Part shown: in pieces, positions 33,201 to 43,670 of the stretch
Numbering within the stretch: position 1 is the first letter of the stretch
Layout: every line of letters starts with the position of its first letter
Assembly: GCA_007570785.1 (NCBI GenBank)
Contig: ML664199.1
Span: 18,557,050 to 18,621,049 of the forward strand
From: Antilocapra americana
Lineage: Eukaryota; Chordata; Mammalia; Artiodactyla; Antilocapridae
DNA length: 64,000 bases
Direction of reading: 5' to 3'
The notes under the pieces: generated by a model
The model's database searches: none
What the model was told of the DNA's origin: nothing
What the model saw: the letters and a program-made list of their open reading frames with translations, nothing else
Translations under genes and position numbers: made by a program

Positions 33201-33971
33201 CCGTTTGAGCATGTGTGCAGAGCAGCACAAGCATGGTTTGATTAGGATAGACGATTTTGTCAAGGGATGGCTTACAGATTGGGTCCCAAAGTACTTAGAA
33301 CCAGTTTGAGGTGCACTTCTGTGCCAGAGGCAGATCTGTAGGCAGCCTCTGGCCAGTGAGGGCAGACGGGGGACAGGCTGGGTCTGGGCTATTTCCTTGC
33401 TTTGAATCTTCTGTCTCTCGTGGTCAGCCTTTCCCCACCTAGCCTCCAAACTCAAACGGGTCTCCCCTGTTGTGTGAAGGGCAAAACGAACGGCCCTGGG
33501 TCTAATCTGCTGCACCTTCTCATCTCCCTTTGCATCACTGCCCCCATTTCCTCACCACTCATCCTCTGGGACTTGATTTCTCTCCTCAGTTTCTCTATTA
33601 GTCTTTAACTTGTTAAATTTTCCAGAGCTTCCTCTCCCCACCCCTCATTTTTCTTGACCTCACTTGCATCTCTACAGCATCAACATTTCTGATTTTCTCT
33701 GCCTTGTTGAAAGTTTCTCTTCCTATGAATTCTCTGCTGTTCTGTTATTCCAGTTCTTAAATTACATCTTTGTCTCCCCAGGGTTCATTCTTCCTGCTGC
33801 TGCACAGTGTGGATGAGATGATTCTTTTGGTTTAACTATAACTTCTATGATTTCTTCCTTCCTCCCACAGTCAATTTATATAACTAGTCACTAAATGAAT
33901 TAACTATAAATTAATCCAAAGCATATTAGTGCCATCAAAATTTCTTCTTTACATTTGACCTTCTGCCAGTC
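33201..33971. other. Unresolved sequence
   Basis: No recognised element. The minus-strand frame at 33129-33515 (128 codons) overlaps the LTR-like fragment and shows no domain. Pyrimidine-rich around 33530-33800. Confidence 0.4.
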
Positions 33972-34286
33972 AGGACTTCCTGATAGCTCAGTTGGTAAAG
34001 AATCCACCTGCAATGCAAGAGTACCTGGTTCGATTCCTGGGTGGAGAAGATCTGCTGGAGAAGGGATAGAATACCCACTCCAGTATTCTTGGGCTTCCCT
34101 GGTGGCTTAGCTGGTAAAGAATCTGCCTGCAATACAGGAGACCTGGGTTCGATCCCTGGGTTGGGAAGATCCCCTGGAGAAGGGAAAGGCTACCCACTCC
34201 AGTATTCTGGCCCGGAGATTTCCGTGGACTGTATAGTCCATGGGGTCACAAAGAGTTAGACAGGAATGAGCGAGTTTCACTTTCAT
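33972..34286 (+). mobile_element. Dimeric Bov-tA SINE
   Basis: First tRNA-derived unit 33972-34090 (GGACTTCCTGATAGCTCAG, GGTTCGATTCCTGGG, CACTCCAGTATTCTT), then a complete Bov-tA 34091-34286 (GGGCTTCCCTGGTGGCTTAG, GGGTTCGATCCCTGGG, GTATAGTCCATGGGGTC, TTTCACTTTC). Two B-box-like sites are present (about 34029-34040 and 34147-34160). Weak possible duplication of CTTC..CAGTCAG at 33959 and 34287. Confidence 0.92.
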
Positions 34287-34327
34287 CTTCCTCAGGTCAG
34301 ACTGAATTTTGGTCAGGAATATGAGTG

Positions 34328-34550
34328 TTCTTAGTCACTCAGTTGTGTCCAACTCTTTGTGACCCCATAGACTATAGCCTACAAGGCTCCTTTTGTCCAT
34401 GGGGATTCTCCAGGCAAGAATAGTGGAATGGGTTGCCATTCCCTCCTCCAGGGAATCTTCCCAACCCAGGGATCGAACCCAGGTCTCTCGCATTGCAGGC
34501 GGGTTCTTTACTGCCTGAGCCACCAGAGAAGCCCGTGAATACTGGAGTAC
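34328..34550 (-). mobile_element. Bov-tA SINE (reverse), truncated dimer
   Basis: Complement of Bov-tA from AGTCACTCAGTTGTGTCC to CACCAGAGAAGCCC. It then carries 16 more bases (GTGAATACTGGAGTAC), which are the start of the upstream tRNA-type unit of a dimer. Confidence 0.85.
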
Positions 34551-34559
34551 TGAGCATCA

Positions 34560-35240
34560 GTTCTAATCTGTGTCTGTTTAAAATTTCTCTTATTTTATTT
34601 AAAATATTTTCTTAATGAGGTCCTTGAAGAAAATTTGAAAAGTATATAAAAGGAGAAGAGAGATATAAATTTGCCCAGTGTTTCACCTTTTGTTACCTGT
34701 AGGGATTTACTGTTTATTTTTACAAGCAGAGCTAAAAGCAAATGCTTAATATAGATACATAATATATACACATATATATTATATATATATATCTCTTGTA
34801 TGTATAATATATAATGTTTGTCTTATCTTTTTAAAATTTAATATTATAAGCATTTTCATGTTACCCATCCTTATAAATATTTATAGCTTGCATAGTATTC
34901 TGTAGAGAGGTTATATTAATTTTTCCTTAATCATTTTCCTATGTTTGACATATAACTTGTTTCTGTGATTTTCTGTTATAAAATGATAGCAAATATCTTT
35001 ATGCATGAAGCTTTATTTTAGTCTCAATTTTTAAAAAAATGATGCATTTCCCAAAATGGACTTCTTGGATCTAGGGTATAAACATTTAAAACCTTAATAT
35101 ATATTGTCAAGTTTCTTGTGACAGAGTTCTACCAACTTGCACACCAGCAATCTATAAAGGGTACTAATTTACCACAGCCCTGCTAAAATGTTTACTTAAA
35201 TTTTCTGCTCTTTAAATTCTTGACTTTTTTCATCTAAGAA
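34560..35240 (-). mobile_element. Old LINE-1 fragment
   Basis: The complement follows old L1 ORF2 end and 3' UTR: TTATAGCTTGCATAGTATTC, TTAATCATTTTCCTATG, a TTATAAAATGATAGC repeat of the usual TTATAAATAATGC, and CCAACTTGCACACCAGCAA with a CCACAGCCCTGC segment. An AT microsatellite lies in it. Confidence 0.7.
34752..34812. repeat. (AT)n microsatellite
   Basis: ATACATAATATATACACATA-type start followed by alternating TA dinucleotides. Confidence 0.85.
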
Positions 35241-36654
35241 CACCAATGATGTATCTTAGTGAATAAACTTACAATTCAGATATTTTAGTGATACATGCAT
35301 TTAGGGACTGGTAGTAGAAATTAAGCTGATGACAAGGGTTTGTCTTTTACTAACAAAACCATGTTTACTTGGCAAGGAGAATCTTAGAAAAAGGAAAGAT
35401 CTGAAAAGAAAATTTGATATGGTTTTAGAAGCAGTCTCTTTGAAACTGTAGGACAGTATCTTGGCTTGAATTTCTCTGTAATTCCTCTACAGAAAAGAAA
35501 ATATTCTTAATTTATTAATTTTAAGCAGAAAAACAGTTCCAACAGAGAGGGAATTACTTTCTCTCTGCAGATATGAGATTCACTTATCCTTATAGAAAAC
35601 ATCTTCCCAGAGGCATGTACAGATGAGCATATTCTGATGTGTTTCTTATCTGCTTGCCAAATGAAGTGCTTGTTTAGCAAAGCTTCTATAAGAGAAGTTT
35701 GCATTATCCTAATGTAGGTGTGTGTTTGTGGTATGTGGGTTGGCTTAAAACATTAATTAAATTCTTCCTGCTAATTTATACAGAACATACTGTCAGTTTA
35801 TAGAAGAGATATTTATATGTTTGTAGAGTTTTTTCAAAGAGTCTGAGATCTGATATGTTTCAAAAAACAAACCATGTCTTACCCAGTCTGATTTCTGGAA
35901 TCATTTTCTCATAACCCTCTGGGTTTCTGGTTAGTGACACTTGAATAAAATTCAGAGAAAATATAGGTGCTTGATAGCACCTAGTATTATGTTCTGTATT
36001 CCCAACTTTTGAAAAAAATCAAACCACTATTAATATGTTAAAAGCTAAATTTTGTAGAATGTTAAACACTCATGAAAGGAATGATGAAAGAAAGGATAGG
36101 TTTTCTGCCAGCATTGCGGTCAGCAGCAGTACTCTGGCCTGATTACTTAAGCCGATGTTTTTCCTAAATCAGTCATGAATCAGTAATTATCAAGTTTTGC
36201 AATACGAGGCAATTCTCTTGAGAATAGCAAATGATTTGTAATGTTCAGTTGATAGCTTTTTGAAAAAAAGAAATGTTTTGGCTCTTCTTGGTGGGTTTCC
36301 CTGGGCACTGGGCAGAACCCCTATTGATTTAATGAAACTTGTCTGTGGAGGCTTTGTAGGTTCAGTTTTCCTACATGATCAAATAGCACATATTTGCTTT
36401 CTTTCCCCACAAAAATAAGAATGCTGCTGGTGTGTGGTATGTTGGTTTCACTTCCATTCATTTGGCTTAACTATTTAAACTACAATGTCATCCAAAAAGA
36501 AAAAAAAAAAAGAAATCACAGATGAAAATTCAGGAATCAAGATTTTTTTTTTTTTGCTTTAATTCTGTTTCTTCCAGCACGTTTTGTGATGACCTGTTTC
36601 TTCTGTCATATTCTTCTGTCATACTACATTCTCCTTTGTGCACTGGGATTCTAA
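35241..36654. other. Unresolved AT-rich sequence
   Basis: No recognised repeats apart from an A-rich tract at 36498-36516 and a T-tract at 36542-36555. No convincing coding frame. Confidence 0.4.
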
Positions 36655-37514
36655 ATCTTAGAGTTGGAAGGGATCTCATGAAAAGTTTCTAATTCAGTCC
36701 CCTATTCCTCTGTCTCAGTTAGAGCCCAGAACTGGTTAAATAAAGATCCAAACATGGCTCTTTCTTTTACTTGATAGTACATTAGCCAACATGCCTGCAT
36801 CGATGTAGTTGCCCTATTTTGGCAACAGGAAACCTGGAACTCAGTGGATTACACCCTTTGCAGTTTGTCTCAATGTGCCATGTGACACTAGGATTTTAAA
36901 CAGTTGTTCTGTGGTGTCCAGGACCCTCATGCTGGTGCTTCTCCTTTATGATCACCATCCTGCAACCACATGTTTACTCAGGAGCCTGTGTAACTTTGCT
37001 GTGTCCACTCCCTACTTCCTTCACTGTGGAGATGCTCTTTTCTTAGACATATCTTTGGTAACACCTGTGCTTGGAGGTTCCTAGGAATTTTAATGTCTTA
37101 ACATTGCAGGAGGGCTCCTCAATGTGGGGACCAGTAGAGCCCTCATCAGGTGAACCTTTCAAAATATTCTAGAATCCTTCATAGCTCTTCTTCAAGGGTT
37201 TACATTTTTAGCTCTTTGGTCAGTTTTTGTCCCGGGGTGCTCCTTGTCTCATAGGCATGATCCCCTTGGAGAACTAATGAATTTTGGCATTCTGAGACTC
37301 TCCCAGACACTCTGACCCCAGGAGTTTGGTCAGGATTTTGATATAAATTATGTATTCTCGTTCTGTCTGTTTCCTTATCACGGATCTGACAGTCTGGTAC
37401 CTGAATGAGCCTAAGTCATGGCTAATCTGCAACACTGTGACAATTCTGCATTGTGGGTTCCCAGATTCCTCTGCTGTGTTATCAAGTGGGAGCTGCAGAA
37501 CCTCACACAATCAC
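36655..37514. other. Mostly unresolved; possible old repeat at its start
   Basis: 36655-36740 (AGAGTTGGAAGGGATCTCAT then CTAATTCAGTCCCC) resembles the start of old mammal-wide repeats of the L3/CR1 or MIR-related type. The plus-strand frame 36809-37084 (91 codons) has no recognisable domain. Confidence 0.35.
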
Positions 37515-37765
37515 AGGATTGGAAGGGAGCCTACTGGTCTTTGAATGCTTGAGTCACCCCTGCAAAGTCACTGCCAAGTAATTTTGTAGCCTGACGGGAA
37601 ACTTATTACCTCCCAAGGCAGTTCATTCTAATTCGAACAGTTCCCACTGGTGGGAAATTCTTTCTCATACCTATTCAGTGTTGATGTGTTTCCTGTATTG
37701 AATAAAACAGAATTCCTACTAATTATGCACCTCCCCTCCAGAGTCTTTCCAGAGGTGACTTAATA
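37515..37765. mobile_element. CR1/L3-like remnant (tentative)
   Basis: CACAGGATTGGAAGGGAGCC, then CAAGGCAGTTCATTCTAATT, GGTGGGAAATTCTTTCTC and TTTCCAGAGGTGACTTAAT, an order that recalls CR1/L3-type 3' regions. The orientation and family are not certain. Confidence 0.4.
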
Positions 37766-38379
37766 CCTTTGGGAGGAAAACTTATTTGCATTTACAGAAC
37801 TTGGTGGATGCTGCCCTGTGAAATTTAGAATGCAGCCATACATAATCAACAGACCTGTAGTGGGCATTTAATGTAAACCACTTGTTGAACTAGACTGAAT
37901 TATCCTCTGAAACAGGCAGCAATGGCTAGGAGTATAGTGCTTATAGCATGTGTCGTTCTTTCGGCTGCTCTTGCCTTGGGCTCTTAGTTGCTTTATATGC
38001 AGGAGCCTTGCCTATACAGCTAGTTGTTAAGCTCCTCGGGGTGTGGATTTGTCTAGGCTGTTCAGTCCCTAACAAGCTTACTCATGACCTTGCATTCACA
38101 GGATCAGCTAATGTTTTGCAAGAAGGCGAAAGAGCAAGAATTGCTACTCCTGCCATTGAATTGCTTTTCTTCTTTGCCCCAACAATGAGTGGTGGTAGTG
38201 GGAGAGGTGGTGGTGGTCTGTATGTGTGTGAGTATGCGTGCACATGTGTGTGCACGTGCAGGAGCTCAGGGCCAGTTCTGTCTTATTGAAGGTTTTAGAA
38301 CTAATCTCCCAACAGAAAGGTCAGCCTGCAAAAAACATATTCCCTTTCTGCTCTGTCAGTGCCGCAGGGGTTAAATTGA
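37766..38379. other. Unresolved sequence with a GT-rich patch
   Basis: 38189-38262 is rich in GGTGGT and TGTGTG (imperfect). The frames across it at 37948-38687 are open mainly because of this bias and show no domain. Confidence 0.4.
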
Positions 38380-38399
38380 CACCTGGGTGTTGGTTGGGC

Positions 38400-38745
38400 A
38401 GCCTGCCAATCACATTCCAGGAACACCCTTCTCCACTCATCTGCCTGGTGCACACTTCCTCATTCCTCAGCAGGAATGTCTCTTTGTGGAACCTTCCTGA
38501 TCCACCCAGGCAGAGAGATCACCTTTTCTTGCTTGTCCTTGCTGTACTATGGACAGTCTTCTATTTTTACACATGCTGCTTTGTATACATATATTATTTG
38601 CTTCGGCCACTGTCTCTTTGTTATTCTGTGAACTCCTGGAGGAAAGAATCTTATTCCTCTTTGTCTCCCCTATGTCAAGAACAGTGACTAGGCACACAGC
38701 AGGGAGATACTCAATGAATATTTTTGAAGGAAAGACAATTAAAAT
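38400..38745 (+). mobile_element. L2 LINE 3' end
   Basis: Typical L2 ending: CTGTGAACTCCTGGAGGAAAG, CTTTGTCTCCCCTATG, AACAGTGACTAGGCACACAG and ATACTCAATGAATATTTTTG, with the upstream CTTCCTGATCCACCC segment also present. Ancient and non-coding. Confidence 0.75.
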
Positions 38746-39118
38746 AGACGAGTTGTTTGTGACGACTTGGGGAATATTCCCGAGTGCTAGAGAAACTATT
38801 TACAGACAAACTTTTGAAACATAACATTTTTTGAGGTTGGGGGTTTCTTGCACTATTTTATGTGCTTTCAGGACTTTGCTAAACAGCGTTAGTTATCCAC
38901 AGTAAAGGGGGTGCAGTTCGGATAAGCCATGAGCTGGAAAAGGAACAAAAGTGGGGCACCCTCTGAAGATACAGACCTGCTGTAGCTGTCTTGAGGAAAA
39001 TGGAGAGGCAGGTAAGACATAATAGCCACTGGGTAGGGCAACCAAAAACAGATCAGGCAAGCAGCTGACTTTAGAGTCTAATGGAGTAAGTGAGAAGTCC
39101 CCAGAGTGGTTGAACACA
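38746..39118. other. Unresolved sequence
   Basis: Nothing recognised. Confidence 0.35.
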
Positions 39119-39355
39119 CAGTTGACCCTTGACAAACATGGATATGAACTATGCAGGTTCATTTATTTGTGATTTTTTTTTTGATACCAAATAGTACTGC
39201 AGTACTACATAATTCGAGGTTGCTTGAATATTTGAATTTGGAACTGGAGATACAGCAGATGGTTGGAGAGGGGTGACTATAAAGTTATACATGAATTTTG
39301 GATTGTGTGGAGGGTCAGCGCCCCTATCATTCCCATATTGTGCAAGGGTCAACTG
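39119..39355. mobile_element. Short Tigger-type (pogo) inverted-repeat element
   Basis: The ends CAGTTGACCCTTGACA (39119-39134) and TGCAAGGGTCAACTG (39341-39355) are inverted repeats with a 13-base perfect core, CAGTTGACCCTTG. The interior keeps the GTGGAGGGTCAGCGCCCC segment seen next to the right end of Tigger elements. At 237 bases it is a non-autonomous deletion derivative. The flanking TA has been lost. Confidence 0.88.
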
Positions 39356-39855
39356 TGGCAGTAGGAATTGAGGTAGTGGTAACCCTCAGCAGTGTAGGCT
39401 GCTTATGCTGATTTATCAGCCAGCATTAGGGAATCTGTCAGCAGGTAAGTGGTATGTATGTGAAGGACACAGTGGCAAGGGCCTAGCAAAGCTTCAAAAC
39501 TAGGGGGAAAAGCTTCAAAACTGGCCTTTTGTCATTCAGTTGTCCTGCAAATATTTACTGTCACATGAGTGTAGATGTCATGAGGGTATGCTCCTCAGTT
39601 CTTGTCTCGTCACAACAAGGATTTGGAGTGACAGACATTGAAGCCCTCGGTGTGTCACAGCTCTTGGGTCTTGGACAGACCGTGTTATAGCTCTTAAATA
39701 AATCAGTGTTACAGCTCAGTGTTACAGCTCTATTTTATTTAGAAGATGATAGCAGGAGAATTCATCCTCCAAGCGTGAGGGCATGCCTATCCAAAGACGT
39801 GAAGAGAAGAACACCGCAGCGTGTGGGAGAGAGAGGAGAGTCCATCTTCGAAGCG

Positions 39856-39864
39856 CGCGCGCGC

Positions 39865-39911
<47 letters not shown>

Positions 39912-40067
39912 NNNNNNNNNNNNNNNNNNNNNNNNNNNNNNNNNNNNNNNNNNNNNNNNNNNNNNNNNNNNNNNNNNNNNNNNNNNNNNNNNNNNNNNNN
40001 NNNNNNNNNNNACAGAGAGACAGAGACAGAGACAGAGACAGAGAGAGAGAGAGAGAGAGACAGAGAC

Positions 40068-40098
<31 letters not shown>

Positions 40099-40100
40099 CA
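39856..40100 (+). repeat. (CG)n/(GA)n/(CAGAGA)n microsatellite
   Basis: GCGCGCGCGCGC at 39856-39867, then GA repeats to the gap, then CAGAGA-type units from 40012 to 40100. Open frames across this stretch are artefacts of the repeat and the gap. Confidence 0.95.
39912..40011. other. Assembly gap, exactly 100 N
   Basis: One hundred unspecified bases inside the GA microsatellite. A round 100 usually marks a gap of unknown length, so distances across it should not be trusted. Confidence 0.98.
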
Positions 40101-40845
40101 GCTAGGGCTTTGGCTCCTCTTTTATATGTTTTTTTTTTTCTGCCCCCTGGGCCCGTCTTATGTAAACTGGGCTTAGACCGGAGTGCTATTCTACCTGAAG
40201 TTCTTACTCAGGTCCTTGGACCTTCCTTGTTCTATTTTTGCGTTTTCCCTTCCTTGTCTTCTAGCCACCACCATTTTGGACTCCTGTTTCCTATTCTAAC
40301 TCCCTAACATTTACTGAATACAGTATGTCCCCTACATACAAACAAGTTCCATTCTGAGACCAAGTTCCTATTAATAAGGCTAATTTTTTTCCTAAGTCCA
40401 ACATTAGCCTAGGTACCCAACAAATGCAATTGGCTATGTAATGATGTGCTAAAATAGGTTTATAATACTTTTCACACAAATAATACATGAAAAACAAACA
40501 TAAAAAATACAGAAAACATTTTAAACCTTACAGTACAGTACCTTGAAAAGCACAGTAGTACAATGCAGCAGCTGGTATACAGGGGCTGGCATTGAGTGAA
40601 CAGGCAAGAAAAGTTACTGACTGGAGGAGGGAGAGGACTTAGAAATCACAGAGTTGAAGGATTGTCAACAATAGGAGATGGAGGGCAAGCTGCAGTTTCA
40701 CTCATGCCTGACATTGATGGCACAGGTTCTGGTTCCTTGCTGGATTCAATTTGTCTGCCCTCTTGAACAAAATGGCCCAGTGACATCTGGGTAGTAGCTC
40801 TTTTATTTCTTGTCTTAGATAATAACACAGTAGCACTGGGTTGAA

Positions 40846-41151
40846 TTTTTTTTTTTAATCTATCTACTTGTTTATTTCTTTTTGGCTGTACTGGGTCTTT
40901 GTTGCTGTGCCCAGGCTTTCTCAAGTTGCAGAGAGTGGGGGATGCTCCCTAGTTTTGATGCATGGGCTCCTCAGTGTGGTGGCTTCTTTGGTTGAGGAAC
41001 ACCAGCTTTAGAGCTTGGGCTGCAGTAGTTGTGGCAAATGGATTCAGTTGCCCCGTGTCACGTGGAATCTTCCCTGACCAAGGATCAAACCTGCGTCCCT
41101 GCATTAGCCTGCGGACCCTCACCCAGTAGACCACCAGGGAGATCCTGGACT
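40846..41151 (-). mobile_element. CHR-2-like SINE inside the Tigger-like element
   Basis: The plus strand begins with a T-rich tail (40846-40857) and TTTGGCTGTACTGGGTC, passes GTGGAATCTTCCCTGACC and GGATCAAACCTGCGTCC (B box in reverse), and ends GACCACCAGGGAGATCC. Confidence 0.85.
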
Positions 41152-41351
41152 GCACTCTGAACGGCTGCTGCAGCCTTTGGTCTCTGTTCAGGTCCTGTGC
41201 CTCAGAAAGGAGCAGCACCTTCTCAAATAAGATCCCCTGCCATTTCCCGTGTTGCGAACCTCTTCTTAGCAGCACCAGGTGTATCACTACTGCTTTTATG
41301 CTTGCTTTTAGATGTTCTGGGCTTGAAATAAAGATACTGTACTACTGTACT

Positions 41352-41555
41352 CTACTTCTCCAGGTGGCTTAGTGGTAAAGAATCAGCCTGCAAGCAGGAG
41401 ACACGGGTTTGATCATTGGGGTGGGAAGATCCCCGGGAGATGTAAATGGCAACCCCCTTCGGTATACTTTCCTGGGAGATGTCATGGACAGAGGAGCCTG
41501 GTGGGCTACAGTCCATGGGGTGGCAAAGAGTCGGACACAACTTAATTGACTGAAA
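41352..41555 (+). mobile_element. Bov-tA SINE
   Basis: TTCTCCAGGTGGCTTAGTGG head, GGGTTTGATCATTGG (degenerate B box), CAGTCCATGGGGTGGC and a TTAATTGACTGAA end. Confidence 0.9.
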
Positions 41556-41578
41556 TAGCAAGAGCAACTAGTGTGTGC

Positions 41579-41581
<3 letters not shown>

Positions 41582-41630
<49 letters not shown>
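41582..41630 (+). repeat. (TG)n(CG)n microsatellite
   Basis: TG repeats from 41584 run into GCGCGCGCGCACG (41617-41629), a purine/pyrimidine alternation of the type that can adopt Z-DNA. Confidence 0.9.
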
Positions 41631-41631
<1 letters not shown>

Positions 41632-41777
41632 TCAATCATTTCCTCTGTCCATGGGATTTCCCAGGCAAGAATACTGGAGCGGGTTGCCATTTCCTTCTCC
41701 AGGGGATCTTCCTGACCCAAGGACTGAGCTCACATCTCCTGTACTGCAAGCAGATTCTTTACTGCTACAGTACCATA
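41631..41777 (-). mobile_element. Bov-tA SINE (reverse) with internal deletion
   Basis: Complement of Bov-tA from CTCTGTCCATGGGATTTCC to a CTTTACTGCTACAGTACC end. The segment that normally lies between the tail and CTCTGTCC is missing, leaving the TG/CG tail next to it. Confidence 0.85.
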
Positions 41778-41936
41778 AAGTACACAAAAGCACAACCAGT
41801 TATAGAGGATGCACGCATATGAAAATAAATATACACCAGACAGGTGAAGTAACTTATTTGATTGGACATGCAAACATGTGTTTGCATCTTTGAAAGTTTG
41901 AAACTTGAAGGTTTGTATTTAGGGGACTTACTGTAT

Positions 41937-42267
41937 TGCTATAGACTGAATAGTTGTGTATCCCAAATTAATATATTGAAACCTAATCACCAATGTGGCA
42001 CTATTTGCAGGTAGAAGATCTCAGAGGTGCTTAAGTCATGAGGATGGAGCCCTCATGAATGGATTAGTGTCCCTATAAAGGAGACCCCATCTGAGGACAC
42101 AGTTAAAAGACAGCCATCTATGAGCCAGGAAGTGGGTCCCCATCAAATACTAAATTAGCTAGCACTTTGATCTTGGACTTCCCAGCCTCCAGAACTATGA
42201 GAAATGAATTTTTGTTGTTTATGAGCCACCTAAAGTATTTTGTTATAGACTCTGAGTGGGCTAAAAT
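41937..42267 (+). mobile_element. MaLR-like solo LTR
   Basis: Begins TGCTATAGACTGAATAG; contains CATGAGGATGGAGCCCTCA, GGATTAGTGTCCCTATAAAG, GATCTTGGACTTCCCAGC, AACTATGAGAAATGAA and TTTATGAGCCACC; ends GAGTGGGCTAAAA. This is the standard order of an MLT1-type LTR. It starts four bases after the Tigger-like element ends. Confidence 0.7.
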
Positions 42268-42685
42268 AAATATCCATGTGAAAATACTCCCAAGAGAAGG
42301 TGAATTATTTATCTGATTATCAGTAGGAAAAGAAGAAAGGGCCTAGTTACCAGTATTGGGGCACATGACCAGGGCTGGATTAAATACTGCGACATGATGT
42401 GAAGTCCTTGTTATGGGGCTACAGCACCCTTAATACCTTCTGTCTCTAATCAGGATTTATCCTAGAGATAGGATGGGGCAGCATTTCCAGAGCCAAATAA
42501 ACTTAGCTGTGGTGAAGGGAAGATCTGGGGTCTGGGTACCAAGGAGGGCCTGACAAACCTCCCTTAACTGACCAAACTGCTTCTAGCCTACGACTGTCCA
42601 TTAAATCATTAAATATAGTTGACTGAGTGTACCAAATGGCACTGAAGAGAACAAGAAACATTGATTTTAATAACACCCTGAACTT
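42268..42685. other. Unresolved sequence
   Basis: Nothing recognised. Confidence 0.35.
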
Positions 42686-42689
42686 GAAA

Positions 42690-42900
42690 AATACTCCATG
42701 CTTACCAAAATATTTTCACAGTTCACTATTTCATAGGATCCCCAAAGTCTCCAATATAGGCTGGGGAGGTATACCCATATTTTGGATAAGCACGTTAAGG
42801 TACAAAGAGTAAATGGATCATCTCACTTCTAGTTAGCTTATAGCTGAGACGGAACTAAAACAATAAGCTCCTTATTGCTAAGTCATCGCTCTTTACCTTA
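42690..42900 (-). mobile_element. MIR-like SINE fragment (reverse orientation)
   Basis: Recalls the complement of MIR: a CACAGTTCACTATTTCATAGG start, GATAAGCACGTTAAGG in place of GATGAGGAAACTGAGG, a TTAGCTTATAGCTGAGACGG stretch and a CTCTTTACC end. Confidence 0.5.
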
Positions 42901-43120
42901 TCCACTGCTTTGCTCATGTAATGCTGTGACCAAACTCTTGCAGGACCATGTTCACTGAGACTTCAGTCCAGATTTGATTGACTGCTGGAAAACAGGACCT
43001 CGCTGGTCTGAGCCTTCAGAAGGGTACTCTCAGCAATAATCATGAACCCAAGTGTTGTTTAAGATACTTACTTTAAGAAACGTGCTTCAGTTTGAATTAA
43101 GAGGGTTATTATCTATCTTA

Positions 43121-43243
43121 CCTGGAGAAGGAAACGGCAACCCACTCCAGTATTCTTGCCTGGAGAATCCCATGGACAGAAGAGCCTGGAGGGCTACAAT
43201 CCATAGGATCGCAGAGTTGGACACAGTTGAAACAATTTAGCAC
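43121..43243 (+). mobile_element. Bov-tA SINE, 5'-truncated
   Basis: Starts at CCTGGAGAAGGAAACGGC and runs to a AACAATTTAGCAC end. Duplications ATTATCTATCTTA (43108-43120) and ATTATCTATTTTA (43244-43256) show a genuine truncated insertion rather than later deletion. Confidence 0.93.
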
Positions 43244-43344
43244 ATTATCTATTTTAAGGATATTTCCTTAAATTATTAACATAAATTAGCAATACCAAAG
43301 ATGTCAAAAATATCAGTTTCTGTTAAAAATGCTCCAATTTTTGT

Positions 43345-43670
43345 GATTTCACCATGTTGCTTAATTGAATTCCTACAATGTGCTAATCATCATTCAAAGT
43401 TTTGAGAACATGGTGATAAACAGAACAGACAAAATTCCCTTTGTCATAGGGCTTTTGGTCTAGCTGAAGAGGGGTTGTTTGTGTAGGAGACTAACAGAAA
43501 TGAAGTAAAACAGAAAGTATGTCAGATGTTGATAAATGCTATAGAGGAAAAATACAGCAGACAGTGGAGACAGGAAATACTGGAGTGGGGATGGGGTTAC
43601 AATTTAAAAGAGGATGATTAAGGAAGCCTCCAAGAAAAGCTTGAAGGAAATACTAGTTTTCAAAAACAAC
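43345..43670 (+). mobile_element. L2-like ancient repeat
   Basis: CCTACAATGTGCTAATCATC, then AACATGGTGATAAACAGAAC, CATAGGGCTTTTGGTCTAG, GATAAATGCTATAGAGG and AGGAAGCCTCCAAG, in the same order as the repeat at 15.4 kb. Confidence 0.5.

Larger units (their letters stand above)
39559..40309 (+). mobile_element. Solo LTR of a ruminant endogenous retrovirus
   Basis: Begins TGTCACATGAG and ends CCCTAACA (TG...CA as in retroviral LTRs), flanked by a 5-base duplication TTTAC (39554-39558 and 40310-40314). An AATAAA (39697-39702) may be the old polyadenylation signal. A 13-base unit CAGTGTTACAGCT is tandemly doubled at 39704-39729. The centre is a GA-type microsatellite with an assembly gap. No internal viral genes are present, so this is a solo LTR left by recombination. 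The name (BTLTR-like) is from memory. Confidence 0.75.
40321..41933 (-). mobile_element. Tigger-like (pogo superfamily) DNA transposon, invaded by three SINEs
   Basis: The ends CAGTATGTCCCCTACATAC (from 40321) and GTATTTAGGGGACTTACTG (to 41933) are inverted repeats with two mismatches, each flanked by TA (40319-40320 and 41934-41935), the pogo/Tigger target duplication. On the minus strand 40850-40646 translates to a serine/proline-rich, acidic segment (ESSKEPEPVPSMSG) that looks like the C-terminal tail of a Tigger transposase, hence the strand call. The catalytic DDE domain is not seen. It holds a CHR SINE, two Bov-tA copies and a TG/CG repeat. Confidence 0.82.

Noticed and set aside
34091..34170. 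tRNA-like heads with A- and B-box-like sites in Bov-tA and CHR copies
   Set aside because: They belong to SINEs. They do not fold as complete tRNAs with an anticodon arm and acceptor stem, so none is called as a tRNA gene.
39706..40307. Open frames of 94-174 codons over the GA/CAGA repeat
   Set aside because: They exist only because the purine repeat lacks stop codons and because they run through 100 N. Composition is Arg/Glu repeat and no domain is present.
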